This document shows positions 38,841 through 50,830 of a stretch of DNA of 64,000 nucleotides, piece by piece (position 1 is the stretch's first letter; each line of letters begins with the position of its first letter). The position numbers and the translations under genes were made by a program. A model generated the notes under the pieces. That model searched no databases. It saw nothing but the letters and a program-made list of their open reading frames with translations, and had not been told where the DNA came from. Source of the stretch: Cycas panzhihuaensis (Eukaryota > Cycadophyta); contig CM041465.1 in assembly GCA_023213395.1 (NCBI GenBank), positions 52,025,741 through 52,089,740 of the forward strand, in the 5' to 3' direction.

Positions 38841-38924
38841 TCTTTCTTTCTTTCCTTTTTTTTTTTGGCATGGGTATGTGTGTGTGTGTGTGTGTGTGTC
38901 TGTGAGAGAGAGAGAGAGAGAGAA
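38841..38924. repeat. compound microsatellite in unit 2
   Basis: TTTC-like repeats, a T run, a GT run of about 12 units broken once by C (38875-38902), then a GA run to about 38924. Confidence 0.9.
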
Positions 38925-39475
38925 AGATAACATAATAAAAATGAGAGCTTTATGAGCATGTTACCCCTCCATATATTGCCCTAAAACATGTTGGACATCT
39001 TATTAAGTGAATGTTATGAAGTACACTTCCTTCCTTTTCCAATATAATTACACACCTTAAATGACATGAGTAGAATGCATTCATAAGCAATCAATAATTG
39101 TAATGAGTAATGCAAATGTTTGTCTAAATTTTTAGAATGTACTTACAAATCAAAATGGTATAAAACAATTAGGTATGTACTTGGAGTTTAGTAAGGTTAA
39201 TTGGAAGTTCAAAATGTATGAGGGCATTTTAGTATGTGTATGAAATAATCAAGCCTTTATAAGTTGTTATCCATCTATGGGAATAGGGCCCTAATATTTA
39301 GTTGTGCATCCCTAAATAAGCAATAATCATAATAAGCAACACAAATGTCGCATTAATTTCAAAAATGTATTGTAAGCAAGTCAAAATGGTATGACATGAT
39401 ATATGAGTTATAAATTTAAAACAATGACCTTATGACCCACAAAAGACAACACTAATAATAATTTTGTATTATGTG

Positions 39476-39504
<29 letters not shown>
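39476..39504. repeat. CT microsatellite
   Basis: About 14 CT units followed by CGCGCACC. It is near the right end of unit 2, about 570 bp before the VPE start codon. Confidence 0.92.
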
Positions 39505-39506
<2 letters not shown>

Positions 39507-39584
39507 GCACCAATCTAAATTGTTGTCAAAAATAATGGGGTAGGGTATAAGATTATAGATTCTTGAGATGTAAGATTATAGATT

Positions 39585-40069
39585 CCCATCCATGAGACTC
39601 ACAAAGAACAATCTATTACTTAGTAATTAGTGGCATTACACACCATTTATGATGCTCAAAAACAAAGATGTAAACATAGTCGGGTGAGTAGGGCATTATC
39701 TCGAGATATGTTTGGGTATCTAATGTGCAATAGTTCTACTAGGATTTTAAAATTAACCTTTTCCAAACGTGTGGCACTAAAACTTCACCTTTCCCAAACG
39801 TGTGATAAGATATGAGTTCATGGGTAGCAAAATCTAAGTGTGAATTCGTTCGAAAATTTATTCGAAAGATGCGAACTTGAGTGTTTTCGGTAGTCAAAAT
39901 TGTGGAACCTTGTCCTGCAATGTCGTAAGGGGGAATTGATATGCCCTGGTGAACTATTATTATATATCTTACGAATTCTCTGCACATTCGTTCGTGTGTG
40001 TGCTGGCATTTGGTGTTTGAATTTTGGTTGAAGATTGTCTGATCTTTGATCTTTGAAGAGTCATAGGTA
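39585..40069 (+). promoter_or_regulatory. VPE promoter and 5' UTR
   Basis: It lies between the tandem duplication and the VPE start codon. TATATAT at 39961-39967 is a TATA box candidate about 105 bp before the ATG, leaving a 5' UTR of about 75 bp. Upstream, CCAAACGTGTG occurs twice (39763-39773 and 39794-39804), 31 bp apart. Its ACGTG core is the plant G-box/ABRE type bound by bZIP factors (established knowledge). Stress or ABA control of this gene is an inference only. Confidence 0.55.
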
Positions 40070-43000
40070 ATGGACTCTCCACTTAAGTTTTTTGTTGGTG
40101 TCGTCCTGCTGTTAATCTGCTTAGGACTGCATAACATAGCAGATGCCAAAAGAAGTAGTTTCGATGGGATAATTCGGATGCCCACCACTACTAAGAATCT
40201 TCAAACGCTCACTGAGAAGAACTCTGATGAAAGTGATAAAATCGGTACGAGGTGGGCTATTCTTGTTGCCGGCTCTGCCGGATATGGCAACTACAGACAT
40301 CAGGTCTTTTTCTTACGGAGGCATATGTTCGTTCATTCAACCATGCATAGTTATGTGTAGATAGAATCATCTCATCTTTAGATGTAAGTTTATAGAGAGA
40401 CATCTTCTATAAATGTTTCGATCACAGACAGTATGCGGATATGGTAAAAAACACTCATATACAGATTTATACCTCTGATACAAATATATATACCTTTGTT
40501 TTACATCTGAATCTAAAGATATAAGATATAGATACATAGATTGAGATATATTTCATTCATTCATATATATATATATATCGATTGCTGTCAGCATTTCTTA
40601 TTGTTGCCGGTTACGGCCTCAGAAAACGGCGATGAGATTTAGTGTAGTACGTCTACATGTGTCAAACTAGCAATTTGCTATCATATAGTGATCTTTTCTC
40701 TCATTCCATGCATTTATATCTCCATTCTTGCAGGCTGATGTTTGCCATGCGTATCAAATTCTGAGAAGAGGAGGATTAAAAGAGGAGAACATCATAGTGT
40801 TCATGTACGATGACATTGCTTACAGTCCAGGAAATCCTCGACCTGGAATTATCATCAACCATCCTCAAGGAGAAAATGTGTATGCGGGGGTTCCTAAGGT
40901 GCAGTCCCAGCTTTAATCAACTGTCATTTTCGTAGAAACATGTAGTATTGTCTGTTTCTTATTTCTGAATTGTGTGTATTATGCAGGATTACACTGGGAA
41001 TAACGTTAGTGTAAATAATTTTTTTGCTGTTCTCCTCGGAGATAAAACTTCAGTTAAAGGTGGAAGTGGAAAGGTTGTTGATAGCGGGCCCAATGATCAT
41101 ATCTTCATTTACTACACCGACCATGGAGGCCCGGGAGTGCTTGGTGAGGAAATATTAACAAAATTTGAGTACACCAATTTGAAGCATAGATCTGGAATCA
41201 GGAACTACCAAAATCCAAGAATGTTTGTACATGGCCTGACGAATCAACTTGGTCTGAGTGGATGTTACATAATTCTTTCATTCATTCATATGTCCAAGCA
41301 CAAGTTACATTCCGATGTATCATGTGTGAATACCCATGTGACCCCCAAATCCTGCCATTGAGTCCAGAGCAAACTGTGTCTGTACTAGCTTCTTTGTGAT
41401 GAAATCACTAAGGATTAAGGCATCTTGACTTTATTTCTGGTCTATAACAAAGTGTCTTTGGTCTAGTGGTGCCGTCATAGTAGATTTTTGCCTTACCATC
41501 CTTATTTGTTCCATTCCTCAAAGTCGCATAGGACCCAGTTGTGAGGAGGTGATGCACCTTTTTGAGAAACCAGCCCCTTAACACCTTAATGCATAATATA
41601 TATATATATATATATATATATTATTCAGTATATCCCCTGCAATCCTCTCTTTTGCCGCTTTCTGCAAAAATGACTGGCAGATTATGGTTTTGTATTGTTG
41701 GTCAATATGTGAAGTTCCATGCTCCTGAGGATTTATTTGTGTGGTTGATGAAAATGGATTGCAGGAACGCCTACTCGTCCAAATCTTTATGCAGATGATT
41801 TCAACGAAGTGTTGAAAAAAAAGTATGCTGCTGGCACCTACAAACAAATGGTGGGTAGAACCACGTAAGACATAAGGCAAAAGCCATCAGTTTTTTCGTT
41901 ATATTCAGTTTTTAGCATCTTCATTAATCCGAAGGAGCAGGCTTGTGGAGTAACACCACTACCCCACATCAGAGGACTATTTTAGTTCTCGTGGAATCAC
42001 TCCATTTTCGCAAGGTGCTATATAGTCCTCACAGCCACAGCCGGATGTACCCTGCTAAGGGGAGCAGGGGTATCAATCGCCATGGGAACTCAGCTTTCAG
42101 GGGTTTGCTTTGGTTATAGTTCTTGTGCTCTTATGTATATAACCAACTTTTGTGGTCATTGCAGGGTTGGGTAAATCTGAGAATTGAGGCTTAATGTCCT
42201 TTGTGTCTTATGATTGAAGAATCCGTGGCAGCAGCTTAGGAGAGTATTTGAAGCTCAGTAATTAGAACAATAAAACTGCTAACATAAATTGTTTGAACAA
42301 TCAGGTAATTTATGTTGAAGCATGTGAAAGTGGAAGCATTTTCGAGGGACTACTTGCAGAGGGTATGAATATTTATGTTACAACAGCATCAAATGCAGAG
42401 GAAAGCAGCTGGGGTACGTACTGTCCTGGAATGAGGCCTCCTCCTCCTCCTGAATACGACACCTGCCTTGGAGACCTATATAGTGTAGCTTGGATGGAGG
42501 ACAGGTTTGGCTGTATCCACTGCAATTTTTTATGGCCCAAATTTGTATCGAGCCCGATGAAAATTCTTTACCTATAGCCAATTGCAAATTTGATTGTCGC
42601 TTATTGTGTTGGCAGTGAAGTGCACAATTTGCTGGTGGAAACCTTAAATCGGCAGTATCTTTCGGTAAGTGTAGTCAAAGTCTCATTGTCTCAACTTGTT
42701 GTGAATCTGCCCATATGCTTGCAATGGAATTTTAGAATGAATGATAGTCAGGTAGTTTATGTGCACTGTTTACAGGAATCTCAGTTTCCAGTAGGAATTT
42801 GGTCATGTTCCTCTCTCGAGCGATGTGGATTTGATCTAGCGATTAGTGATCGCATTTCCATCCACTTGTCCCAATAATTCCGAATCCCCAGAAGTATAGG
42901 CCCTAATGTCATAGATGGATGCACCTGGTAACAAGATTTCAGAGCTCTGTTTCCTGCTCTTTCCCTTTTTCGATTGCTTTTCTTGGGATATAGGTATCCC

Positions 43001-44671
43001 GAGTGCTCCTGATGGAATATTAGTGCGTCCATATTGATTCTTGATATGAGGTTCTCGTCACTGTTGTCTTCTAATATTGAAGGTAGACTGTTTCAAGGCT
43101 TATATTTCAGCGATTTGTAGTTTTTGCTTATAATACTCTTATCATTCTATCCCTAATTAGTTTAAATCATTCAATCATAGAAATATATGTGAGTGAGATT
43201 TTATCTTTGTAGTATCTCGGTGATGAACTTGTACCATGAAATTCATATATTTCTATGCTATTGTCAACTGAGTATCTTTTTCTCTTACTGAACTGGAGGC
43301 ACATCTAGGATCAGCACTGCATCTTTCATGCTGATATTATAGATTTACGACAGTGCAACACTAGATAAGCATGTTCTCACATATGCAAATATTTATGAAT
43401 GCAGAATGTTCCAAAACGCCGTAGGAGCCTGATATTTTTAATTCCTTCGGTTGACTTCATAGAAATACAGATACCTATCAGTATGTTTGATATTATTTTA
43501 TGCTGGAGTGTTGCTAAGCCAGACATTTTACAGGTGAGGGACAGGACATCCAACAACAATACATATGACATGGGGTCCCATGTGATGCAATATGGCGACC
43601 TACTTATCAGCAAGGAACCATTGTCCTTGTACCTGGGATTTGACCCTGCCAATGCCAACGTTACTTCTGCCAATGAGAATGTTTTGCCCCAATTTTTGCA
43701 AGAGAAGGATGCTAGAGCTGTCAACCAGAGAGATGCAGATCTTCTTTACCTGTGGCAAAAGGTTGGCAGCTGGAATCATATTGAATCTATAGTACGATGA
43801 TCCAGTAATCGTTATTATTGTTATGCTAGCTTCTTGAGTTGCGGTTACCTTGTTTTTATCAGATTATAATATCTGCTATTTAAATAAGCTCTGGCACGTT
43901 TCAAAAATTTCATTGGTGTTACTATATTGCATAGTTCGGATGACAGGGAACGAGTGGAGTGCTTACCACTCTTACAATCTACAGCTATATTAATTATGAG
44001 AGCTATTTCTTTGTGTTTTACATATGTAGTATAAAAGATCCAAGGACGACTCCCCCGAAAAGCTGGACGCTCAGAAAGAGATGGTGGAATTAATGACACA
44101 TCGGGTGCATGTAGACAGAAGTGTAAAGATTATTGGAGAGCTGTTGTTTGGATCAGAAATGGGTCCTGCTGTGTTGAAAGCCGTGCGACCCCCAGGGCAG
44201 CCATTGGTGGATGACTGGGACTGCCTTAAAACAATGGTAACATTTTATCCCCATTATTATTCGAACTTCCTCTGTTTGTACTTCCCCAGTTCTACAAATA
44301 AATACAGGGGCGAAAAAATAATGAAATACCCTCTCCAAAGGCTGCTCCTTGCTTACGTTCTACCGGCTGTAAGTAGTATAAAGTTTGATACTGAACTACA
44401 GACGCTCAGCATAGGGTAGGAAGCACCCTCTGCATTCTAGTCAGTACACACCTTAATGACCGCTGCTAACGCTTCTCACATTTGGCAGGTTCGCACATTC
44501 GAATCTCATTGTGGATCACTTGCCCAGTATGGCTTGAAACACATGCGTGCTCTAGCAAATATCTGCAACCAAGGTGTAAGGGCAGATTCCATGAGTGCAG
44601 TTTCTGCTGAAGCATGCGCTCAAATTCCATCAGGGTTCTGGAGTTCACTCCAAGGAGGTTACAGTGCTTGA
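40070..44671 (+). CDS. VPE: vacuolar processing enzyme (legumain, asparaginyl endopeptidase, C13), nine exons
   Basis: Exons 40070-40303, 40734-40898, 40987-41143, 41765-41850, 42305-42504, 42616-42664, 43534-43761, 44030-44236 and 44489-44671 join into a 502-residue frame, and every intron has GT-AG ends. The product has a signal peptide (residues 1 to about 26), then the caspase-like core from [18 protein letters not shown]. The catalytic His is residue 179 (YYTDHGGPG) and the catalytic Cys is residue 221 (YVEACESGS). A proline-rich loop (PPPPPEY) precedes [13 protein letters not shown]. The C-terminal prodomain ends [10 protein letters not shown]. The enzyme cuts after Asn (and Asp) in vacuolar proteins and matures itself at low pH. 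Length and nine-exon structure match known plant VPEs. No stop or frameshift is present. Some family members act as peptide ligases; I cannot tell from this sequence. Confidence 0.95.
40304..40733 (+). other. VPE intron 1
   Basis: GT at 40304 and AG at 40732-40733. It holds a TA run at 40563-40578. No gene inside. Confidence 0.85.
41144..41764 (+). other. VPE intron 3 with TA microsatellite
   Basis: The donor GTGAGG at 41144 splits the Gly codon after GVL; the acceptor GCAG ends at 41764. It contains a TA run at 41596-41622 and a tRNA-like A/B-box pair described separately. Confidence 0.85.
41440..41560 (+). mobile_element. possible tRNA-derived SINE fragment in VPE intron 3
   Basis: TGGTCTAGTGG (41459-41469) fits the RNA polymerase III A-box pattern. 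TGTTCCATTCC (41507-41517) is near the B-box GGTTCGANTCC, with two changes. The 38-bp gap between the boxes is usual for tRNA-derived SINEs. There is no clear tail or target duplication, so chance remains possible. Confidence 0.35.
42665..43533 (+). other. VPE intron 6, the longest intron
   Basis: 869 bp between GTAAGT (42665) and CAG (43531-43533). I see no inserted element with clear ends. A branch-point and T-rich tract are not distinct, but the flanking exons fit the family exactly (NRQYLS then VRDRTSNNN). Confidence 0.85.
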
Positions 44672-45162
44672 TTATTCTAGGCGGGCTAGCTCAAGAATCT
44701 GAATTATAATAAGATGGTGTCTCTCGTATATACGTAAAATTGTTATGCTATTATGGATCACATGGTTGATAAGGGCCAAAAGAATGCACCATGCTAAGAT
44801 GTGTTTATTTAAACCATGTATTTAGAGATATTTATATACACTCTGGATCAGTGTTTTAGCTTCTGGATTATCTTCTATTATCATTGCAGCTTTTGGTTTT
44901 ATGGCTGTGCAAGCTCTGTTCGCGGTGATCTCTACTGGAAAGCATTGCTATTCAATATGGTTGTGAGGGCTTTAATCGTGAGGTCTTATTTCGACCTCCT
45001 TTGAAATTGACTGTCCTTGACGGACTTTTGTATTCACAAATCATAGGTATCATAAAATGAATGTTTTCTGTGGTATACTTAAAATTCAAATTGCCACCTG
45101 TGAATACTCAGTGTGGAGTGCAATATCTGGGCACTACATTCTATAATTTTCTGTTACAGTAC
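44672..45162 (+). other. VPE 3' flank
   Basis: There is no exact AATAAA close to the stop; AATAAG at 44708-44713 is the nearest variant poly(A) signal. ORF 44816-45004 here has no recognised features and is probably chance. Confidence 0.45.
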
Positions 45163-45345
45163 CTGCTTCATATTTTTTCCAATTCCCTTTTTCACATTTC
45201 TATCCTCTTGGGAATAGATTCTGCATTTGCCATTTTCTAAAAACCATGCAGCAAATGGCTTCAACATTCTCTCAAAATATCCTTTTTCCATTTTTGTGGG
45301 CTGCCGGGGTGCTATGACAAGCACATTTGGGACACAGCTTGTGAC
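45163..45345 (-). CDS. isolated exon-like segment, unknown gene
   Basis: On the minus strand, a TTTCAG acceptor precedes and a GTACTG donor follows a 183-bp stretch that is open in exactly 61 codons, phase 0 at both ends. It reads VTSCVPNVLVIAPRQPTK, then MEKGYFERMLKPFAAWFLEN, then GKCRIYSQEDRNVKKGIGK. The composition is that of a real folded protein, unlike the nearby AT-rich junk. I do not recognise the family. No partner exons are evident within about 1 kb on either side, so it may be one exon of a gene with long introns or a relic left by a duplication. Confidence 0.45.
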
Positions 45346-46571
45346 CTGAAACACAGATACATCTTACAGAAAATTCCAAAACCTTGACAGTCCTGACAAC
45401 AAAAAGAGTACATTATACCGGTTATCAACAATAAACCCACACCTCAATCATACATGTCTAAACTCATCAGTATAAAGTTAAAACAGCCCATCTAAAAGAT
45501 CAGGACTAACTAAAATGGCCTACAAACTGAGACAGTTAGATGGCTGATAATAAACATACATTTACAAGAGAGAACATGCCAGCTTTGCAGATCTGGAAAA
45601 TTCGAAAGGAACTGTAGTTCATATATATATTAATACAAGTGGGGTCACAATGAAATGAGAGTTGCCAATGTGGTTATACAAGTCCCATTTTTTGTATGCA
45701 ATGGTCACCCAACCAATGCTCTTAAGTGGATGCTGCTTTTAAACTAACCAGGGAACTGCACTTTGAGAACCAACTAGAAATTCATCTCCAAATAAAATCC
45801 TAATTAATATGAAAGCATTGAAAAATAGCAACAATGAAAGGAAAAAGAGAGAATCAGTAACTTGACTTAAAACCATCTGAAATCCAAGCAACTTGTAAAC
45901 CCAAACCAGGAGCAATCAATCCAAAGGCTAGGAGGGATTAAAAATAAATGTTAGAACCTCTAAATCAATTACTGAAATCAACATGTTACAAGTGCTAAAA
46001 AATGACAGTAAACATTTACTTCAAGAAGTCAAAGAATTTCTATTTTGTTAATATGAAACTAAAATTATATTGCATGAACAATCAGATTTTTGAAAAAAGA
46101 GAAACTTGCATAATCAAATTAAGGATTAAAATTTGCAGCAATCTAAACTAAATAAAAGTAAAGAAATTTTACTTAAAACAGGGCTAATCCCTATCCCTCT
46201 CCACTTGATTGTAAAATGCATCAATGTTCCAATGACCAAGAACATAAAAAGCAAATGCTTGGAATCCTAGCATAAGCGTTCATAAATAAATTGGAACTGG
46301 ATTCACAAGAATCTAATGATAAGCTAGCTACTAGAAATTATAAAGAAAAAGATAAGGAATAAATCAACTACCAAGGGAAATAAAAGGAAACATTGGCATC
46401 GTATTGGAAAAATGCTGGCAACATATAGTAATCTAAGACCCTCAAGTATCTTATACATCAAAAGTATCATGGACAACTGTACAACATCAAAAATTCTCCT
46501 AGGGCAAAGCTTTTCCAGCATGATCACTTATAAATAAACTAGGACTTGCCTCCCAAGAAGGACTCTGCCCT
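45346..46571. other. intergenic stretch without recognised features
   Basis: AT-rich, no ORF of note, no repeat ends I can pair. If the exon at 45163-45345 belongs to a live gene, upstream introns could lie here. Confidence 0.4.
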
Positions 46572-47214
46572 ATGGTGGGACTTGTTGTAAGGTTGACATT
46601 TCTCAAGAGCTTAGTGAGAACATCCTTACTTAGATGCCACTCCAAAGATCATAGAACCAAAGAATGCCCTTTAGTAGACCAAGAAATTACTATAGAAACC
46701 ACTATAGCAAAAGAGGTTGAGCTAATAATTGAGCATAAATATGCTTGGGTAAAAACTCATAGCAAGAAATGCGAGAATGAGAGAAACAAAGGGAAACAAG
46801 TGCAAGGAGTATTATAACAACTTTTTAAAGGTCTTGAAAATCAATCCTTAACATTGGTTAAAAATTACTCAAGCTAAGTTCAAAACCCCATTTCCATTTG
46901 TGCCCAAATCCCCTTTGCCATGTGACATTGCTAAGCCTCCTCTATTTAGCCCCAATGTTGATGAATTAAGAGAGTCAATAACCCTCAAAAAATTCTTCCC
47001 TAGGCTCTTAAGAAAATGTAGAACTAATAAGAACCAATATGAGCTACTTGCCACCATTACCAACAAAGAGGGAGAGCTTATGAAAAACAAAGAAGGAGGA
47101 GAGCATATTAGAAACAAAATTGACCCATTATGCACATCTTGGGCCAGAACATTTGTGACCTTTCTAACCAATGTAGGAAGAGGTATGGTTATGAGATTTA
47201 GAGCTAGGCTCTAG
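46572..47214 (+). pseudogene. unrecognised coding-like remnant with zinc-knuckle-like motif
   Basis: Two plus-strand frames lie close together. 46572-46817 includes LRCHSKDHRTKECPLVDQ, which resembles the second half of a CCHC zinc knuckle, followed by a charged stretch. 46900-47214 is Lys-rich (LKKFFPRLLRKCRTNKNQYE). No start, family match or continuation is clear. It may be an eroded gag of some element or part of a transduced gene. Confidence 0.3.
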
Positions 47215-48200
47215 CCCTTAGGTATATTTTTGCCTATAAGAAGTATTATGGCCCAAATTAGATTCACTAATGCATGTAATCATCTATAACTCAAGTATTG
47301 ATATGTTGTAAGAGGTGCCACTTATCACCTTTCTAAAAATAGTAAAAAAACAACCTAACAAAATAACTCTTCATGAATTTGTGTCAATTCTGTGTTTTCA
47401 TTGTAATCTTACCATAAAATGGGCTTGAGAAAAGTAGGCCTATTTCAACAACTACCACAAAAGCACATACAATTATTTAATTAGCTACAAATCATTGTAG
47501 TTTCAATTAGAATGTTTCTATTATACATACACCTTCCTAAGAAAAGCAATGCTTCCTTCACCACTTTTGGATTATCTTTTGGTTCAGCAAATGATCTTTT
47601 AATCACATTTTTGTTTGGTATGACCTTCATGGCCACACATCTCTTTTGATCGCCCCTTCTAAAGGGGTGTGGAGAGGATTTTAGTATCATCAAAACACCT
47701 TACAATCTCCATCTTTTTAATTTTGTTCTTGCCTTCTAACCTCTTGGATTTTTAGTATTATTAAATAAAGCAATGGGGAAGGACAGAAAATAATTATAGG
47801 AATTTCTCATACAAGCACCATGGACTACCTGTGTCCTTCCATTCCCTTAACATCTTCAAGCATCCAATGCCTTGTTTGAGAGAATAAAGAAGAAAGCCGC
47901 ATCCCATCTATTTGGTTAAATGTTGGTGTAAAATTTATTTTGCTTTTATTCTATTTTATATCATGCTACCCATTGTTATCTGCAAACTTAAAGGAGCGAT
48001 CCAAAGGCCTTTTATTATGTACCCTCCATTATTACTAACAAAATAAATCAATTGTTAATAGGCTCCTTTATGTTGTTTGTCTTCTTAGTACTTCATGTAA
48101 TTTTTATTATGTTTGATTCGCTATTATTATTTTCCTATTCATATATTTTGTTTTGCAATCACCATATCAATCATATCCATAGTTTGATTCTATTATAAGA
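47215..48200. other. AT-rich stretch, no clear feature
   Basis: Probably the eroded 3' part of the antisense gypsy element that is readable from 48200 to 50600, but I cannot read a motif here. A 70-codon minus ORF at 47481-47693 is not recognised. Confidence 0.3.
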
Positions 48201-50600
48201 AGGAATATTTTGGGGATCATCAATTCCCATGACATGATTTTGGATGGCCATACTGAGGATTGGCATAAATACTTAATTCATGGTTACTTGGAATGTTGTA
48301 GGTATATTTGTGAGCCCAAATGACACCACTTTGTACTCAAATAGCCCCTAATGTATGTGAAAAGTGGTCTACTCTATATTTTGTGGGTGTATAGGTATTT
48401 GATAATACCCCAAACATAGAACAATTTTGAAAAGTAGGTGGCTCCATGTAACTCATCGATTATGTTATCCATATGTGGGATGGGATCTTTATTTTTAGTA
48501 GTTATCTTGTTCAATGCTTCATAATCAACACACAAGCAGAAAGATCCACCTTTCTTCTAAACTAGAACCACTAATACTATGTAGGGTCTTTCACAATGAG
48601 TTACTACTCCACTGTCTAAGAAGTCCTGCATTATTCTCTTAATCTTAGTCCTTTGTTTATGCCCATATTGATATGGCTTGATTGTCGTGGGTCTTTTCCC
48701 TAGCTCAATTTTGATTATGTGTTCCATACACCTATGTGGAGGTAATGTATTTGGCAAATCTTGAAACACTTCTTAATATTAATTGAGAACCAAGTTTATC
48801 CGATCTTGTTGTTAGTTTCTTAGTTCTTGTTTTTGCTCTTGTTTCTGTATTGCGGATATTCCTACTATGAAGCCTACTTGGCTTTGTTGCAGTAATTTGG
48901 CCATTTTTTTTGTTGGTACTATTGATGATTTGGGCATTTTGATTCTTGAGATCTAGTGTAGTTACCTATTCATATAAAAATAAATGAATTGTTCATTGTG
49001 GCTGATTTTGTATGTTCCCAAAGTTCTTAACCATTTCACACCTATTACTATGTTGAATTTCTTGACATTAAAAGTGTAAAAATTCATGATAATTGATATA
49101 GTCCCCATATAAATTTATTGACATCTAATTTCTGCATCATAAGGAACTGAATCTCCTCCAAGTATGGTGATGCTGAAGTTTCTTTTCCTATCTATATTAA
49201 GGCCTAGCCTTAGGTGATGTTGGTGTCAATAAAATTATGGGTGCTTCCCAGGTTGATAAGGACTATGATCTTTTATTTCTAAACATATCCATATACTTTG
49301 ATGGTATTGGGTCATTGAATTCCTAGTATGATGGCCATGGATAGTTTAGGTTATCCATTGTCCAAGGATTGAGTTTACAATATTTCTTCACATTGTTGAT
49401 TATCTAGGAGATTAGGTTTTCATTGATTATCTAGGAAATCATGTTGTTCTTCCTTTGTTTCTCTTTCTTGGTCATCTTCTTCTCCTATTTCTTGGTCATC
49501 TTCTTTTCCTTTGTTTCTCTTTCTTGGTCATCTTCTTCTTTCCTTTAACGGCAAATGAAAGAATGTTCTCTTTTCCATTTTTGCCTGCAATCGTAATAGT
49601 GTCCTTGAGCCCTTCTTCTAGCCCTTTTTGGATCTTCTCCTCTAAAATGAGTTGGGCAAGTTTTTGGTTAGTGGTATGGGGATTCTTCTATTTGGTGGTA
49701 CATATGGTGAAACCTTTCTTTAGAGAATTACTTGCTTGGATTGCATGGCCTTTTGGCTTGATTCCATTCATCGAGTTATATTTATGGCTTTTACAAATAT
49801 GAATGGTCCAAAGCAGCCTACATCCTCATGTACTTTATCTCTTATATTGCTTATATAAAAGGGTAGAGCATCATTTACCTTCATTTTTTCTTTCATTTAT
49901 AGAAATGTTGTGTATTCATTTATGCTTCTACTTCTTGAAAATAATGAGCTAAATATACACTGTATGGATCGCTCCAATTTTCTTTAGTATGTTATATGAA
50001 GGCTATCTTAAATTGAGCAAAGAAGACTATTTTTTGGTTTTCTTTTTTCCAACTAGTCACCTATATGTATATAGGCTATGTAGTTGAGCAATTGCTAGAT
50101 CCACCTATTTAGATGCCCTTTCTATTCCAAGTGTCATGAATGCATTTGTCAATTTGGCCAATCATTTGTCCAAATCTACTTCTCCTCCATTGGAATAAGT
50201 GGGTAATACTATATTATGATGAAATATTTATGATCACCCTTCACCTAAGTGTTGTGACCCTCCTTTTCCTAAGTACTTCATCATGTCTTTGGTGTTTGAT
50301 GAATTGTCATTATCCTCATAATGTTGACAAGTAATTTTTTCCCTTTATTTCATTAATGTTTTGTGTCAAATAGTCAAAGAACTTTTTGGTGTTGAGTAGT
50401 TCTTCCTTCAATTCATAGTCGCTTCCACATTGTGCCATTTTCTCTCTTTGACACTTAATATAGTTGATAATTAATGGTTTGTAGGTTCTTGATTGAAGCT
50501 TTAGTGCCCTTCAAAAAGTTTTAACCACAATAGAATCTTATATGGCTTGCAACCTCTCAAATTATAGATGTTGTGACCAACTCTTCAATGGGATTGATGG
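48200..50600 (-). mobile_element. degraded antisense Ty3/gypsy element D (gag-protease-RT remnants)
   Basis: On the minus strand, right to left: Gag-like text near 50000-50200 (KLTNAFMTLGIERASK), a protease core near 49240 (LINLGSTHNFIDT, with Asn-Leu for the usual Asp-Ser) and the RT N-terminal block at 48557-48769 (FQDLPNTLPPHRCMEHIIKI, then QRTKIKRIMQDFLDSGVV). NKITTKNKDPIPHMDNIIDE follows near 48490. A worn [13 protein letters not shown] block is at about 48270. LTRs were not found. The order and wording fit a chromovirus-like gypsy element; integrase is not visible. Confidence 0.65.
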
Positions 50601-50807
50601 CACTGAAAATAGAGTCTCAAATGCTTACTTCAACTTCACTAATTAAAATTTGCATTGAAATAAAACCCAAAGGTACCTTATGACTACTCAAATCAAAACC
50701 ATAGGGACCATCTTTCCAATGGTTTAGATGGTTTCAAAATCTAACATCACATGAAAAAATTATAGCTAAAAACCTAATAGTATGTCCTCCAAAATAAAAA
50801 ATTGAAT

Positions 50808-50830
50808 CAAAAAAAAAAAAAAAAAAAAAG
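50808..50830. repeat. A homopolymer run
   Basis: About 22 consecutive A residues, interrupted by nothing, before GCCCC. No retroposon body with a matching target duplication is evident upstream. Confidence 0.85.

Larger units (their letters stand above)
37109..39584. repeat. tandem duplication, unit 2 (about 2.5 kb)
   Basis: The second unit, in the same orientation as the first. Its compound microsatellite (38841-38924) is much shorter, while its CT run at 39476-39504 is longer than the matching CTCT stretch near 36984. An extra copy of GTGAAAATGAACCTAGACAT near 37690-37738 is a local 28-bp duplication. It ends about 485 bp before the VPE start codon. Confidence 0.85.

Noticed and set aside
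39739-40188. 149-codon minus ORF across the VPE promoter and first exon
   Set aside because: It lies opposite the signal-peptide exon and shows no family features; most likely a shadow.
49455-49802. Plus ORF rich in Leu and Phe that looks like a membrane protein
   Set aside because: It is the complement of the Arg/Lys/Glu-rich tail of the antisense gypsy Gag, so the hydrophobicity is an artefact.
50808-50830. Poly(A) tail of a LINE or processed pseudogene
   Set aside because: No retroposon body, no target duplication and no coding match upstream, so I list only a homopolymer.
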